Positions 1 through 8,578 of a stretch of 63,959 nucleotides of DNA are shown here, one piece after another (the stretch's first letter is position 1; each line of letters opens with the position of its first letter). The notes below the pieces were generated by a model. The model made no database searches. It had not been told where the DNA came from and saw nothing but the letters and a program-made list of their open reading frames with translations. Source of the DNA: Rhodocyclaceae bacterium (lineage in GTDB: Bacteria > Pseudomonadota > Gammaproteobacteria > Burkholderiales > Rhodocyclaceae); contig JAABQX010000027.1 of NCBI GenBank assembly GCA_011391215.1, positions 1 through 63,959 of the forward strand. The letters run 5' to 3'. A program made the position numbers and the translations under genes.

Positions 1-483
1 CGGGTCGAACAAACCAATGTCAGCGACGCCTCGACCCTCTATCGTCTGGCCATCGCCGTCCATATTGTCGACAATTTCGACACCATTCCGCTCTTCGGGC
101 ATGGCGTCCGCCCCCTCTGGAACGAGATTGCGGCACTCGGCTTCTTCCGCACCAATCTCGAAAACATCCACAGTCTTTACTGGTGGTGGCTGTTGCGTAC
201 CGGTCTAATCGGCGTGCTGGTCGGCGCCATCGCCCTCGGCATGATTTTCCGCCAGACTTGGAAAAGCGCCTGGACACCGGCATCGCCACAATTACGGGCG
301 ATCGGCATCATGATTTTCCTGGCCTTTCTGATGTTCCTTTTCTCGGGCATCTTCAACCCGGTCTATGCCCAGGTACGTTACATGGTGCCGGCAGGCATCG
401 GCCTCGCCATCGCCACCCGTATCCTGCAATTTGCCCGTGAAGAAAGGATAAGAAATCCAACCGTGCCAACGAGAGTAGATTAG
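1..483 (+). CDS. O-antigen ligase/polymerase-like membrane protein, C-terminal part
   Basis: The reading frame is open from the first base of the window and ends at TAG 481-483, so only about 160 C-terminal residues are visible. They contain hydrophobic segments separated by a short loop with NIHSLYWWWLLRTGLIG. This resembles the periplasmic loop and late transmembrane helices of the O-antigen ligase (WaaL)/Wzy polymerase superfamily, which act at the inner membrane in lipopolysaccharide or exopolysaccharide assembly. A positively charged tail follows the last helix. The assignment rests on topology and this local motif; another polysaccharide-related polytopic protein is possible. The DNA just downstream is mobile-element debris, so the gene marks the edge of a rearranged region. 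Confidence 0.6.
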   Translation, partial: RVEQTNVSDASTLYRLAIAVHIVDNFDTIPLFGHGVRPLWNEIAALGFFRTNLENIHSLYWWWLLRTGLIGVLVGAIALGMIFRQTWKSAWTPASPQLRAIGIMIFLAFLMFLFSGIFNPVYAQVRYMVPAGIGLAIATRILQFAREERIRNPTVPTRVD

Positions 484-558
484 CCTTCATCAAACGGCGT
501 CAATCTCGCATTTGGGCTCGGGAGTCCTTGAAGAGTTATACGAACCCCGCCCCGCTTA

Positions 559-611
559 GTGCCTGTGGTCATCCGCCTGGCCGGACCGGCCGGGCGGATG
601 ACCACAGGCAC
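559..611. repeat. 53-bp near-perfect palindrome
   Basis: The arms GTGCCTGTGGTCATCCGCC (559-577) and its exact complement (593-611) enclose an inner palindrome GGCCGG-A-CCGGCC (579-591). The only imperfection is a T/G pair at 578/592 and the single central A. No T-run follows on either strand, so a simple Rho-independent terminator is unlikely. It lies between the polysaccharide gene and a transposase remnant, which fits a mobile-element end or a cruciform-forming site; the function is unknown. Confidence 0.85.
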
Positions 612-676
612 GAGTCCTCCCACGAAGGGCAATGACGACTCGTCTTGCTTCAGTCTGGACCCTTGCGCATTGGCAC

Positions 677-877
677 CTACCAGGCACTGCGCTGGTCGAA
701 TTCGTAGTCTGGCACCGGTTGGGGCTGCGCTTCGTCCTCGCCCATGTTGGCGCCCTGCATCTCCCGGAGCGGGGGCGCACGGGCTCTCATCAGGCGTGGC
801 GGCGAAGTCGGTTCGCCCAGATGGGTCAGGATGTCGCGCACCAAGGCCGGAAGGTGTAAGAATTTTTGTGTAAACGG
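677..877 (-). pseudogene. C-terminal remnant of a transposase, IS91-like
   Basis: On the minus strand a frame running from 877 to a stop at 677-679 encodes a fragment with ILTHLGEPTSPPR, a proline-rich stretch, and a terminus PDYEFDQRSAW. This pattern (a helix ILxHLG, a Pro-rich linker, then a YEFDQR-type end) resembles the C-terminus of IS91-family transposases from memory; no search was run. There is no start or catalytic region, so it is a remnant. Its upstream end is interrupted at about 853 by the left end of the adjacent IS256-type element, which suggests one insertion sequence landed in another. Confidence 0.45.
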
Positions 878-1431
878 TCACCCGGCAGGAAACTGCCACA
901 TTGCCAGGAGCGATGATGACCGTAGGAAAGAAAGCAGTACCCAAGGAGTTGCTGGACAGCCTGTTGGCTGACTACCGTAAGCCGGAAGACCTGATTGGCG
1001 AGCATGGCTTGCTCAAACAACTGACCAAGTTGCTGGTCGAGAAGGCGCTGGGGGCGGAGATGGCCGATCACCTCGGTCACGGCAAGAATGAGCCGGTCGA
1101 GAATCTTGCCGGCAACACCCGCAATGGCAAGAGCAAGAAGACGCTAAAAGGCGAGTTCGGCGAACTGCCCATTGAAATCCCCCGCGACCGGCACGGCACC
1201 ATCGCGCCACAGCTGATCACCAAGCACCAGACGCGCTGGGCGGGATTCGACGACAAGATCCTCTCGCTCTAAGCCCGCGGGATGACCGTGCGCGAGATCC
1301 AGGCACACCTCGAGGAGATGTACGGCACCGAGGTCTCGCCCAGCCTGATTTCATCGGTGACCGATGCCGTCGCCGATGACGTGAAGGCCTGGCAATCGCG
1401 GCCGCTGGATCCACTCTACCCGATTGTCTAT
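853..1431 (+). mobile_element. Truncated IS256-family insertion sequence
   Basis: The element seems to start near the AT-rich TGTAAGAATTTTTGTGTAA at 855-873, typical of IS256-family terminal inverted repeats, and carries the first 40 percent or so of the transposase. The match to transposase stops at about 1431, where unrelated sequence begins, and no right terminal repeat is visible. The element is therefore dead through truncation in addition to its nonsense mutation. Confidence 0.65.
913..1431 (+). pseudogene. IS256-family (mutator-type) transposase, nonsense-mutated and truncated
   Basis: Translation from ATG 913 (preceded by CCAGGAG) gives hallmark IS256 N-terminal sequence: LLKQLTKLLVEKALGAEM, DHLGHGKNEP, NTRNGKSKKTL and VPRD-like IPRDRHGT. 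The frame hits TAA at 1270-1272 exactly where the family has LYARGMT (here L-stop-ARGMT). It then continues in the same frame with [20 protein letters not shown] until about 1431. A single base change probably created the stop. The catalytic DDE domain is almost wholly missing, so no active enzyme can be made. Confidence 0.85.
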
Positions 1432-1750
1432 CAAGCTCCTTCGGCGCAAAAGGGAACCTTAGTAGGTTCCCTAACGCAACGGCTACCAGATAGGAGCGTA
1501 GCTAGAGAGATATGCGGAACCGGGTTGGTATTAAAAGCTGCGGCACCAATTCATCCGATTGAATTGCCCCGGGATTGCATAGACACATAGTGACCGCTCC
1601 GCTCGGCTACCTGCCGTTAGACCCCTGACTGTGCGACAGACCGCTGAGGGTCGGGGGGCAGTCACCTGTTCCAGAAAACCGAACGGCAGCAACCAGTCTT
1701 TTGTACTCATTCGGGTTCTGAGAGCCACCATCTCTTGATGGCCGACATCC
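1432..1750. other. Intergenic debris without a supported gene
   Basis: This stretch joins the broken IS256 copy to the end of the pyruvate dehydrogenase operon. It holds one perfect hairpin, AGGGAACC (1451-1458) and GGTTCCCT (1465-1472), with a 6-base loop. Short open frames here have no recognisable protein features. It could be the remains of a further mobile element, but I cannot name one. Confidence 0.5.
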
Positions 1751-1774
1751 GCCGTCCCGTCAGCGCCGACTTTT
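1751..1774 (+). repeat. Dispersed 24-bp repeat, copy 1
   Basis: Matches the repeat consensus (GCC, core GTCCCGCCAGCGCCGAC, TTTT) with one change in the core. It directly abuts the stop codon of lpdA (1775-1777), so it forms the first bases of the operon's 3' untranslated region. Confidence 0.9.
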
Positions 1775-3574
1775 CTAGCGTTTTTTCATCGGTGGCAGAT
1801 CGGTACAACTGCCGTGCGCCACTTCCGCCGCCATGCCAATGCTTTCGCCCAGCGTCGGGTGCGGATGGATGGTCTTGCCGATATCGAGGGCGTCGGCGCC
1901 CATCTCGATAGCCAGGCAAATTTCACCGATCATGTCGCCAGCGCTCGGACCGACGATGGCGCCGCCGACGATGCGATGGGTTTCAGTGTCGAAAATCAAC
2001 TTGGTGAAACCATAGTCAGCGCCGTTGGCGATGGCACGACCGGAGGCTGCCCAGGGAAACTTGGCGACTTCGATCTTGCGCCCGGCCTCCTTCGCTTGTA
2101 CTTCGGTCAGGCCCACCCAGGCCACCTCGGGATGTGTGTAGGCGACGCTGGGGATTACGCTGGCATCGAAGTGGGCCTTTTGCCCTGCGGCAACCTCGGC
2201 AGCGACGTGCGCTTCGTGGACGGCCTTGTGCGCCAGCATGGGCTGGCCGACGATGTCGCCGATGGCGTAGATGTGCGGCACGTTGGTGCGCATCTGGCTG
2301 TCGACCGGAATAAAGCCACGCTCATTGACGGCCACGCCCGCTTGGTCGGCGCCGATCTTCCTGCCGTTCGGGCTGCGCCCGGCAGCTTGCAGGATCAGGT
2401 CGTAGCGTTGCGCTTCCGCAGGCGCCTGCGCACCCTCGAACGTGACCCAGAGGCCATCGTCTTTAGCTTCGACAGCAACAGTTTTCGTCTTCAGCATGAT
2501 CTTGTCGAAGCGCTGGGCGTTCTGTTTTTCCCAGACCTTGACGGCATCGCGGTCGGGGCCCTGCATCAGGCCGTCGAGCATTTCGACGACATCAACCTTG
2601 GCACCGAGCGTTGAATACACCGTGGCCATTTCCAGGCCGATGATGCCGCCGCCGATCACCAGCATTTTCTTGGGTGTCTGACGAAGTTCGAGCGCCCCGG
2701 TGGAATCGACGATGCGCGGATCGCGCGGGATAAAGGGTAGATGAAACGCGGCCGAGCCGGCGGCGATGATGCACTTCTGGAAACGGATGACTTTCTTGTC
2801 GCCAGTCTTGTCCTGCGCATCACCGGTAGTCGTTTCGACTTCGAGATGGTTGGCGTCGAGGAAGTGACCGTAGCCGCGCACCACTTCGACTTTCCTGGCC
2901 TTCGCCATGCCGGCGAGCCCGCCGGTGAGTTTGCCGACCACCTTTTCCTTGTGCGCACGCAGCGCATCGATATCGACCTGCGGCGCGGCAAACGTCACGC
3001 CGGCCGCGCCGAGATGCTGCGCTTCATCCATCACGGCGGTGACATGCAGCAGCGCTTTCGAGGGAATGCAGCCGACATTCAGGCAAACGCCACCCAGCGT
3101 GGCATAGCGTTCGACCAATACCGTCTGCATGCCGAGATCGGCGCTACGGAAGGCAGCCGAGTAGCCGCCGGGACCGGCGCCGAGGACGAGCATCTCGGTT
3201 TCGATGTCCGCCTTGCCGGTGTAGCTGCCGGCAGCAAAAGTCGGCGTGACCGAAGGAAATCCCCGTGGGACTGGCGGGACGGCAACCGTTTGCAGCGTAG
3301 GCGCTGTAACGGGTTGGGGGGCAGGGGTGGCAGCCTCACCCACTTCGAGCAACAAAATCAGGCTGCCTTCAGCCAGCTTGTCGCCAAGGGCCACCTTGAT
3401 TTCTTTCACTGTGCCGGCCACGGGCGAAGGCACATCCATCGTCGCCTTGTCCGATTCGAGTGTGACCAGCGAATCCTCCGCCTTGACGACATCACCCGGC
3501 TTGACGTGGATCTCGATGAGCGGCACATCTTTGAATTCGCCGATATCCGGGACCTTGACCTCGATGGCACTCAT
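1775..3574 (-). CDS. lpdA: Dihydrolipoamide dehydrogenase (E3) with N-terminal lipoyl domain
   Basis: This is the E3 component of the pyruvate dehydrogenase complex; it reoxidises dihydrolipoamide with FAD and passes electrons to NAD+. The 599-residue product starts with a lipoyl domain ([10 protein letters not shown], the lipoylated Lys near residue 43), then an Ala/Pro/Val-rich linker. The E3 core has a GAGPGGY FAD loop, the redox-active disulfide [13 protein letters not shown], an NAD-binding [10 protein letters not shown] and the C-terminal catalytic HPHPTLGES. The lipoyl-E3 fusion is known from Neisseria p64k and many betaproteobacteria. ATG 3572-3574 overlaps the aceF stop as ATGA, indicating translational coupling. 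A possible decayed repeat copy sits in the linker (about 3237-3254). Confidence 0.95.
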   Translation of the reverse strand: MSAIEVKVPDIGEFKDVPLIEIHVKPGDVVKAEDSLVTLESDKATMDVPSPVAGTVKEIKVALGDKLAEGSLILLLEVGEAATPAPQPVTAPTLQTVAVPPVPRGFPSVTPTFAAGSYTGKADIETEMLVLGAGPGGYSAAFRSADLGMQTVLVERYATLGGVCLNVGCIPSKALLHVTAVMDEAQHLGAAGVTFAAPQVDIDALRAHKEKVVGKLTGGLAGMAKARKVEVVRGYGHFLDANHLEVETTTGDAQDKTGDKKVIRFQKCIIAAGSAAFHLPFIPRDPRIVDSTGALELRQTPKKMLVIGGGIIGLEMATVYSTLGAKVDVVEMLDGLMQGPDRDAVKVWEKQNAQRFDKIMLKTKTVAVEAKDDGLWVTFEGAQAPAEAQRYDLILQAAGRSPNGRKIGADQAGVAVNERGFIPVDSQMRTNVPHIYAIGDIVGQPMLAHKAVHEAHVAAEVAAGQKAHFDASVIPSVAYTHPEVAWVGLTEVQAKEAGRKIEVAKFPWAASGRAIANGADYGFTKLIFDTETHRIVGGAIVGPSAGDMIGEICLAIEMGADALDIGKTIHPHPTLGESIGMAAEVAHGSCTDLPPMKKR

Positions 3575-4947
3575 AGCATCACCCTGCGGAAGTCGCCCAG
3601 CAACTGCGCGAGATAAGCGTTGAAGCGCGTCGCCAGCGCACCATCGACGACCCGGTGATCGGCGGAAAGCGAGAGCGGCACGATCAGGCGCGGCACGAAC
3701 TGCTTGCCGTCCCACACCGGCTGCATGCTCGATTTGCTGATACCAAGGATCGCCACTTCCGGCGCATTGACGATCGGCGAGAACGCCGTGCCGCCGATGC
3801 CGCCGACAGAGGAAATGGTGAAGGTCGCCCCCTGCATGTCGCCGGGCGGCAGTTTGCCGTCACGCGCCTTCTTCGCCAGTTCGGAAGTTTCCTGCGCGAT
3901 CTCGATGATGCCCTTCTGGTCGGCGTTCTTCAGCACCGGCACCATCAGGCCGTTGGGCGTATCTGCGGCGAAACCGATGTGCCAGTAACTCTTGAAGACC
4001 TGGCTATCTCCATCGAGCGATGAGTTGAGGTCGGGATATTTCTTCAACGCGGCGACCACGGCCTTGATCATGAATGCCAGCATCGTCACCTTGACGCCCG
4101 ACTTTTCATTCTCCTTGTTGAGCTGGACGCGTAAGGCTTCCAGGTCGGTGATGTCGGCATCCTCGTGATAGGTGACGGCGGGAATCATCACCCAGTTGCG
4201 CGCCAGGTTGGGGCCGGAAATTTTCTTGATGCGCGACAGCGGCTTGACCTCGACCGGGCCGAACTTGGCGAAGTCGACTTGCGGCCAGGGCAGCAGGTTC
4301 AAACCGCCGGCTGAAGAAGTCGGCGCCGCATTTGCCAAACCGGGGACGGCAGCCTGGCCAGAGAGTGCGCCCTTCACGTAGGCCTGCACATCCTGCTGGG
4401 TGATACGACCTTTCAGCCCGCTACCCTTGACCTGCGCCACATCGACGCCGAGTTCGCGCGCAAAACGACGCACCGACGGGCTGGCATGCGCCTTGAGGCC
4501 ATCCATTGCCGTGACGATTTCGGCAGGCGAAGGCATATGCACGGCAAGCGGAGCGGTCGTTGGCTCCTGCTCGGTGGGACGAAAATCGGTCACTGCCGAA
4601 CTTTCCGGCAGTGGTGCGACAAAAGTCGGCGCTGGCGTGACGGCGGCCGGTACAGGCGCGGCAACCGGCGGCGCTTCCTGCGCTACCGGAGCGGCGGCGG
4701 CAGATTCAACCACCTCCAGCAACACGATCACGGCACCTTCTGAAACCTTGTCACCCAAAGCAACCTTGATCTCCTTCACCGTCCCGGCCGCCGGCGCGGG
4801 CACGTCCATCGTCGCCTTGTCGGACTCCAGCGTGACCAGGGAATCCTCGGCCTTCACCACATCGCCCGGCTTGACGTGAATTTCGATGACCGGGATGTCC
4901 TTGAAATCGCCGATGTCGGGAACTTTGACTTCCATCGTCGCGGCCAT
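3571..4947 (-). CDS. aceF: Pyruvate dehydrogenase complex E2, dihydrolipoamide acetyltransferase
   Basis: E2 transfers the acetyl group from lipoamide to coenzyme A and forms the core of the complex. A single lipoyl domain ([12 protein letters not shown] near residue 44) is followed by an Ala/Pro linker, a peripheral-subunit-binding domain ([25 protein letters not shown]), a second linker, and the acyltransferase domain ending in the catalytic [13 protein letters not shown] 4947 is used here; an in-frame GTG at 4953 that overlaps the aceE stop is also possible. One copy of the dispersed 24-bp repeat (4621-4644) lies in frame in the first linker and encodes VTPAPTF. Second gene of aceE-aceF-lpdA. 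Confidence 0.95.
   Translation of the reverse strand: MAATMEVKVPDIGDFKDIPVIEIHVKPGDVVKAEDSLVTLESDKATMDVPAPAAGTVKEIKVALGDKVSEGAVIVLLEVVESAAAAPVAQEAPPVAAPVPAAVTPAPTFVAPLPESSAVTDFRPTEQEPTTAPLAVHMPSPAEIVTAMDGLKAHASPSVRRFARELGVDVAQVKGSGLKGRITQQDVQAYVKGALSGQAAVPGLANAAPTSSAGGLNLLPWPQVDFAKFGPVEVKPLSRIKKISGPNLARNWVMIPAVTYHEDADITDLEALRVQLNKENEKSGVKVTMLAFMIKAVVAALKKYPDLNSSLDGDSQVFKSYWHIGFAADTPNGLMVPVLKNADQKGIIEIAQETSELAKKARDGKLPPGDMQGATFTISSVGGIGGTAFSPIVNAPEVAILGISKSSMQPVWDGKQFVPRLIVPLSLSADHRVVDGALATRFNAYLAQLLGDFRRVML
4621..4644 (-). repeat. Dispersed 24-bp repeat, copy 2 (inside aceF)
   Basis: The minus strand reads GCCGTCACGCCAGCG followed by CCGACTTTT, one change from consensus. It lies in the flexible linker between the lipoyl and E3-binding domains of E2, where it is translated as VTPAPTF. 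Confidence 0.9.
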
Positions 4948-4949
4948 GT

Positions 4950-7643
4950 TCACACCTTCACCGGGTTGGGTTTGTTCGGGTCGAGGCCGTATTTCGCGAT
5001 GGCTTCGGCAACCTTTTGCGGCTCGATGGCGCCTTCGTCGGCGAGCGACGACAACGCCGCCAGCGTGACCCAGTAGCGATCCACTTCGAAGAAGTGACGC
5101 AGCTTCTCACGCGTGTCGGAGCGGCCGAAACCGTCGGTGCCGAGCACCGTATAGCGCCTCCCGTTATCGGTGATGAAGGGGCGGATCTGTTCGGCGAAAA
5201 GGCGCACATAGTCGGTGGCGGCGATGATCGGTCCGCGGGTATCGGCCAGTAGCCCCTTCGCGTGGCAATTGCGGCGCGGTTCATCCGGATGCAGGAGATG
5301 GAAACGCGTGCAGTTGTGACCGTCGCGCCCCAGTTCGTTAAAGCTGGTGCAAGACCAGAGATCGGCCGCGACACCCCAATCGTCTTGCAGCAAATCGGCC
5401 GCAGCGATCACCTCGCGGAAGATCGTGCCGGAGCCGAGCAATTGCACGCGCGGGCCGTTGCTGTTCGGCCCCTTGCGGAACAGGTACATGCCCTTGAGGA
5501 TGTCCTGCTGCACGCCTTCGGGCATGACCGGATGCTCATAGTTCTCGTTCATCACCGTGAGGTAATAGAACACGTCTTCCTGCTCGGCCACCATGCGGCG
5601 CAGGCCGTCCTGCACGATCACCGCCAGTTCATAGCCAAAGGTCGGATCGTAGGAAACGCAGTTGGGAATCGTCGCCGAAAGGATGTGCGAATGGCCGTCT
5701 TCATGTTGCAGGCCTTCGCCGTTGAGCGTCGTCCGGCCGGCAGTGCCACCGATGAGGAAACCGCGTGCGCGCGAGTCGCCCGCCGCCCAGCACAGATCCA
5801 TGGTGCGCTGCAAGCCGAACATCGAATAGAAGATGTAGACGGGAATCATTTGCACGCCGTGCGTCGAGTAGCTCGTCGCCGCCGCGATCCAGTCGGCCAT
5901 TGCACCGGCTTCGTTGATGCCTTCCTGGAGGATCTGGCCGTCCTTCGATTCCTTGTAGAACATCAGCTGGTCGGCATCCTGCGGCACATAGGTCTGGCCC
6001 TGCTGGTTCCAGATGCCGATCTGGCGGAACAGCCCTTCCATGCCGAAGGTACGCGACTCATCAGGCACGATGGGTACGACGCGCTTGCCGATCAGCTTGT
6101 CCTTCAACATGACGTTGAGGATGCGCACAAAGGCCATCGTCGTCGAGTACTCGCGGCCTTCGCCGCTGGCTTTCAGCAAGGCGTCGAAGGAGGTCAGCGG
6201 CGGCACCGGCAATGGATCAACCGTGCGCCGACGCTGCGGCAGGTAACCGCCCAGCGCCATGCGGTGGCCGCGCATGTAATCGAGCTCCGGCGAGCCGTCA
6301 GCGAATTTCAGATAGGGCGGTTTGTCGAGTTGTTCGTCGCTTACCGGTAGCTTGAAACGGTCGCGGAACGCCTTGAGCGACGTGGTGCCCATCTTTTTCT
6401 GCTGATGGGTAATGTTCTGCGCCTCGCCCGATTCACCCATGCCATAGCCCTTGATGGTTTTGGGCAGGATGACGGTTGGCTGGCCGGTGTGATTCACGGC
6501 GGCCTGGTAAGCGGCAAACACTTTGTGGGGATCGTGGCCGCCACGGTTGAGGCGCCAGATGTCGTCGTCGGACCAGTTGGCGACCATCGCCTTGAGTTCG
6601 GGCGTATTGAAGAAGTGCTCGCGCACATAGGCGCCATCCTTCGACTTGAAGGTCTGGTAATCGCCGTCGACACATTCGGCCATGCGCTTGCGCAGCAGGC
6701 CTTTCTTGTCCTGCGCCAGCAGCGAGTCCCAATAGCCGCCCCAGATGACCTTGATGACGTTCCAGCCGGCGCCGCGAAAATCGGCTTCGAGTTCCTGGAT
6801 GATCTTGCCATTGCCGCGCACCGGGCCGTCGAGGCGTTGCAGGTTGCAGTTCACGACAAAGATCAGGTTGTCGAGCCTCTCGCGGCCAGCCATGCCGATG
6901 GCGCCCATCGACTCGGGCTCGTCCATCTCGCCGTCGCCCATGAAGGCCCAGACCTTGCGTCCGGTGGTTTGGGCGAGGCCGCGATCATGGATGTACTTCA
7001 TGAAGCGTGCCTGATAGATGGCCTGCAGCGGACCAAGCCCCATCGAAACCGTGGGGAACTGCCAGAAGTCGGGCATCAGCCACGGGTGCGGGTAGGAGGT
7101 CAGCCCCTTGCCATCCACATCCTGACGGAAGCCGTCGAGCTGGTCTTCGGTCAGGCGGCCGAGCATGAAGGCGCGCGCATAGATTCCGGGCGCGGAATGG
7201 CCTTGGACAAACACCAGGTCGCCGCCATGATTTTCACTGGGCGCGTGCCAGAAATGTTGGAATCCGACGTCATAGAGCGTCGCCGCCGAGGCGAAACTGG
7301 CGATATGGCCGCCCAGGTTGGAGTCACCTTTGTTGGCACGCAGCACCATGGCCAGCGCATTCCAGCGCACGTAGGCACGAATGCGGTTTTCGAGGGCGTA
7401 ATCGCCGGGGGCCAGCGGCTGGCGGTCGGCCGGAATGGTATTGATGTAATCGGTATTTGCCGCGTAGGGCAGGTTGATGCCGGCGCGGTGGCCCAGTTCG
7501 ATCAGCTTCTCAATCAGGAAATGGGCGCGCTCGGGGCCGACTTCCTCGATGACAGCTTCGAGGGCATCGAGCCATTCGCGGGTTTCCTGGGGGTCGACAT
7601 CGTGGCCAAGCACCTGCATGGCGCCGGGATGAATCTCGGACAT
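4950..7643 (-). CDS. aceE: Pyruvate dehydrogenase E1 component, homodimeric type
   Basis: The thiamine-diphosphate-dependent E1 decarboxylates pyruvate and reductively acetylates lipoyl-E2. At 897 residues it matches the homodimeric AceE family of gammaproteobacteria and betaproteobacteria. The TPP/Mg motif GDGEMDEPES lies at about residue 235; YGMGESGEAQNITHQQKKM and the C-terminal transketolase-like region are intact. ATG 7641-7643 is chosen because AGGAG sits just upstream and the product then begins MSEIHPGAMQ; the frame stays open further upstream without family-like sequence. First gene of the operon, with only a few bases to aceF. Confidence 0.96.
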   Translation of the reverse strand: MSEIHPGAMQVLGHDVDPQETREWLDALEAVIEEVGPERAHFLIEKLIELGHRAGINLPYAANTDYINTIPADRQPLAPGDYALENRIRAYVRWNALAMVLRANKGDSNLGGHIASFASAATLYDVGFQHFWHAPSENHGGDLVFVQGHSAPGIYARAFMLGRLTEDQLDGFRQDVDGKGLTSYPHPWLMPDFWQFPTVSMGLGPLQAIYQARFMKYIHDRGLAQTTGRKVWAFMGDGEMDEPESMGAIGMAGRERLDNLIFVVNCNLQRLDGPVRGNGKIIQELEADFRGAGWNVIKVIWGGYWDSLLAQDKKGLLRKRMAECVDGDYQTFKSKDGAYVREHFFNTPELKAMVANWSDDDIWRLNRGGHDPHKVFAAYQAAVNHTGQPTVILPKTIKGYGMGESGEAQNITHQQKKMGTTSLKAFRDRFKLPVSDEQLDKPPYLKFADGSPELDYMRGHRMALGGYLPQRRRTVDPLPVPPLTSFDALLKASGEGREYSTTMAFVRILNVMLKDKLIGKRVVPIVPDESRTFGMEGLFRQIGIWNQQGQTYVPQDADQLMFYKESKDGQILQEGINEAGAMADWIAAATSYSTHGVQMIPVYIFYSMFGLQRTMDLCWAAGDSRARGFLIGGTAGRTTLNGEGLQHEDGHSHILSATIPNCVSYDPTFGYELAVIVQDGLRRMVAEQEDVFYYLTVMNENYEHPVMPEGVQQDILKGMYLFRKGPNSNGPRVQLLGSGTIFREVIAAADLLQDDWGVAADLWSCTSFNELGRDGHNCTRFHLLHPDEPRRNCHAKGLLADTRGPIIAATDYVRLFAEQIRPFITDNGRRYTVLGTDGFGRSDTREKLRHFFEVDRYWVTLAALSSLADEGAIEPQKVAEAIAKYGLDPNKPNPVKV

Positions 7644-7915
7644 AAGCTTCTCCTGCTGGGGTGTGTTTGGAACGCTGCACGGATTGCGCACAGCGGCATG
7701 ATTTTTATCTACTCGCCGGGTAGGCGCACCGGACGGATGGTAAAGCGTTACACGGTGGTCTGCAATATGCACCAATCAACCCCGGTTCCAGGGGCTGGCC
7801 GGCGGCGCAATGCCCGACCAAAAGCGTCGGGTAGCCGTCCCGCCAGCGCCGACTTTTGTCTACGGGCGGCCCTCGTTTGGGGTAATCTACGCGCCACAAA
7901 AGTTCAGGAGGAGTT
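7644..7915. promoter_or_regulatory. Divergent promoter region between aceE and the oxidoreductase operon
   Basis: A 272-bp gap separates aceE (minus) from the gamma subunit gene (plus) and must hold both promoters. It carries a copy of the dispersed repeat (7834-7857). The gamma subunit start is preceded by AGGAGG. CAAAAGCGTCGG at 7820-7831 can pair with CCGACTTTTG inside the repeat apart from a 2-base bulge, making a possible hairpin. I see no convincing -35/-10 pair or known operator. Confidence 0.5.
7834..7857 (+). repeat. Dispersed 24-bp repeat, copy 3
   Basis: Exact consensus copy: GCC, core GTCCCGCCAGCGCCGAC, TTTT. It lies in the aceE/oxidoreductase intergenic region about 60 bp upstream of the gamma subunit gene. 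Confidence 0.95.
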
Positions 7916-8578
7916 ATGTTCCAGGTTCGAATCCACGGACGTGGCGGTCAAGGCGTGGTTACCGCTGCCGAGATGTTGTCCGTAGCTGCATTTGAGGAAG
8001 GACGTCACGCCCAGGCCTTCCCCAGTTTTGGTTCGGAGCGCACCGGCGCACCGGTCGTCGCGTTCTGTCGTATCGCCGACAAGGAAATCCGCCTGCGCGA
8101 GCCGATCATGGAGCCCGACGCCCTGATCATCCAGGACCCGACCCTGCTGCATCAGGTCGACGTGTTCGCCGGATTGAAGAAAGACGGCTACATCCTCATC
8201 AACACCAATAAAACCTTTGCCGAATTGGGCCTGTCGGAATTCCTGCGTGACTGGAAGCCCGAGCATCTGTGCACAGTGTCGGCCACCGATCTGGCGCTAA
8301 AGCATGTCGGCCGTCCGGTGCCGAATGTGCCACTGCTCGCCGGATTCGCTGCAATGTCCGGCCTGATCCAGTTGGAATCGGTGATCAAGGCCATCAACGA
8401 ACGTTTTGCCGGCAAAGTCGGGGCGGGCAACGTCGCCGCTGCACGCGAGGCCTACGCCATCGTCAAATCCGAGGTGGAGGAAGCCACCAAAATGGCCCCC
8501 ACGCTCACAGCGTTCGCTGCCCCCACAGGGGGCGATGCCTCCTCGGGACGGCCCAGCGGAGGGCATATTCATGCTTAA
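7916..8578 (+). CDS. 2-oxoacid:acceptor oxidoreductase, gamma subunit
   Basis: The 220-residue protein has the gamma-domain signature GRGGQGVVTAAEMLSVAAF near its start and FPSFGSERTGAPV. These are typical of the PorG/PadE-like subunit that binds coenzyme A or helps assemble 2-oxoacid oxidoreductases. The last 20 or so residues are low complexity and are encoded over a GC-rich hairpin (GCCCCC/GGGGGC, 8519-8533), so the C-terminus looks like an extension outside the family core. It overlaps the alpha subunit gene by 8 bp. The SD AGGAGG lies directly upstream. The substrate could be pyruvate or an aromatic 2-oxoacid such as phenylglyoxylate. Confidence 0.85.
   Translation: MFQVRIHGRGGQGVVTAAEMLSVAAFEEGRHAQAFPSFGSERTGAPVVAFCRIADKEIRLREPIMEPDALIIQDPTLLHQVDVFAGLKKDGYILINTNKTFAELGLSEFLRDWKPEHLCTVSATDLALKHVGRPVPNVPLLAGFAAMSGLIQLESVIKAINERFAGKVGAGNVAAAREAYAIVKSEVEEATKMAPTLTAFAAPTGGDASSGRPSGGHIHA
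8519..8533. repeat. GC-rich hairpin inside the gamma subunit C-terminus
   Basis: Perfect 6-bp arms GCCCCC (8519-8524) and GGGGGC (8528-8533) with loop ACA. The right arm opens a 13-mer, GGGGGCGATGCCT (8528-8540), which recurs exactly at 21161-21173 at the end of the tsaC gene. This suggests a second class of short repeat that settles at gene ends. Confidence 0.6.

Noticed and set aside
1451-1472. Hairpin AGGGAACC/GGTTCCCT as a terminator or group II intron piece
   Set aside because: No T-run follows and I could not identify intron domains around it.
1814-2614. Long open frame on the plus strand opposite lpdA
   Set aside because: The minus strand encodes clear lipoyl and E3 motifs here; the antisense frame is a by-product of high GC third positions and has no recognisable domain.
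5262-7985. Two long plus-strand frames (362 and 526 codons) opposite aceE
   Set aside because: AceE is unambiguous on the other strand; the antisense translations are rich in Arg, Gly and His with no motif.
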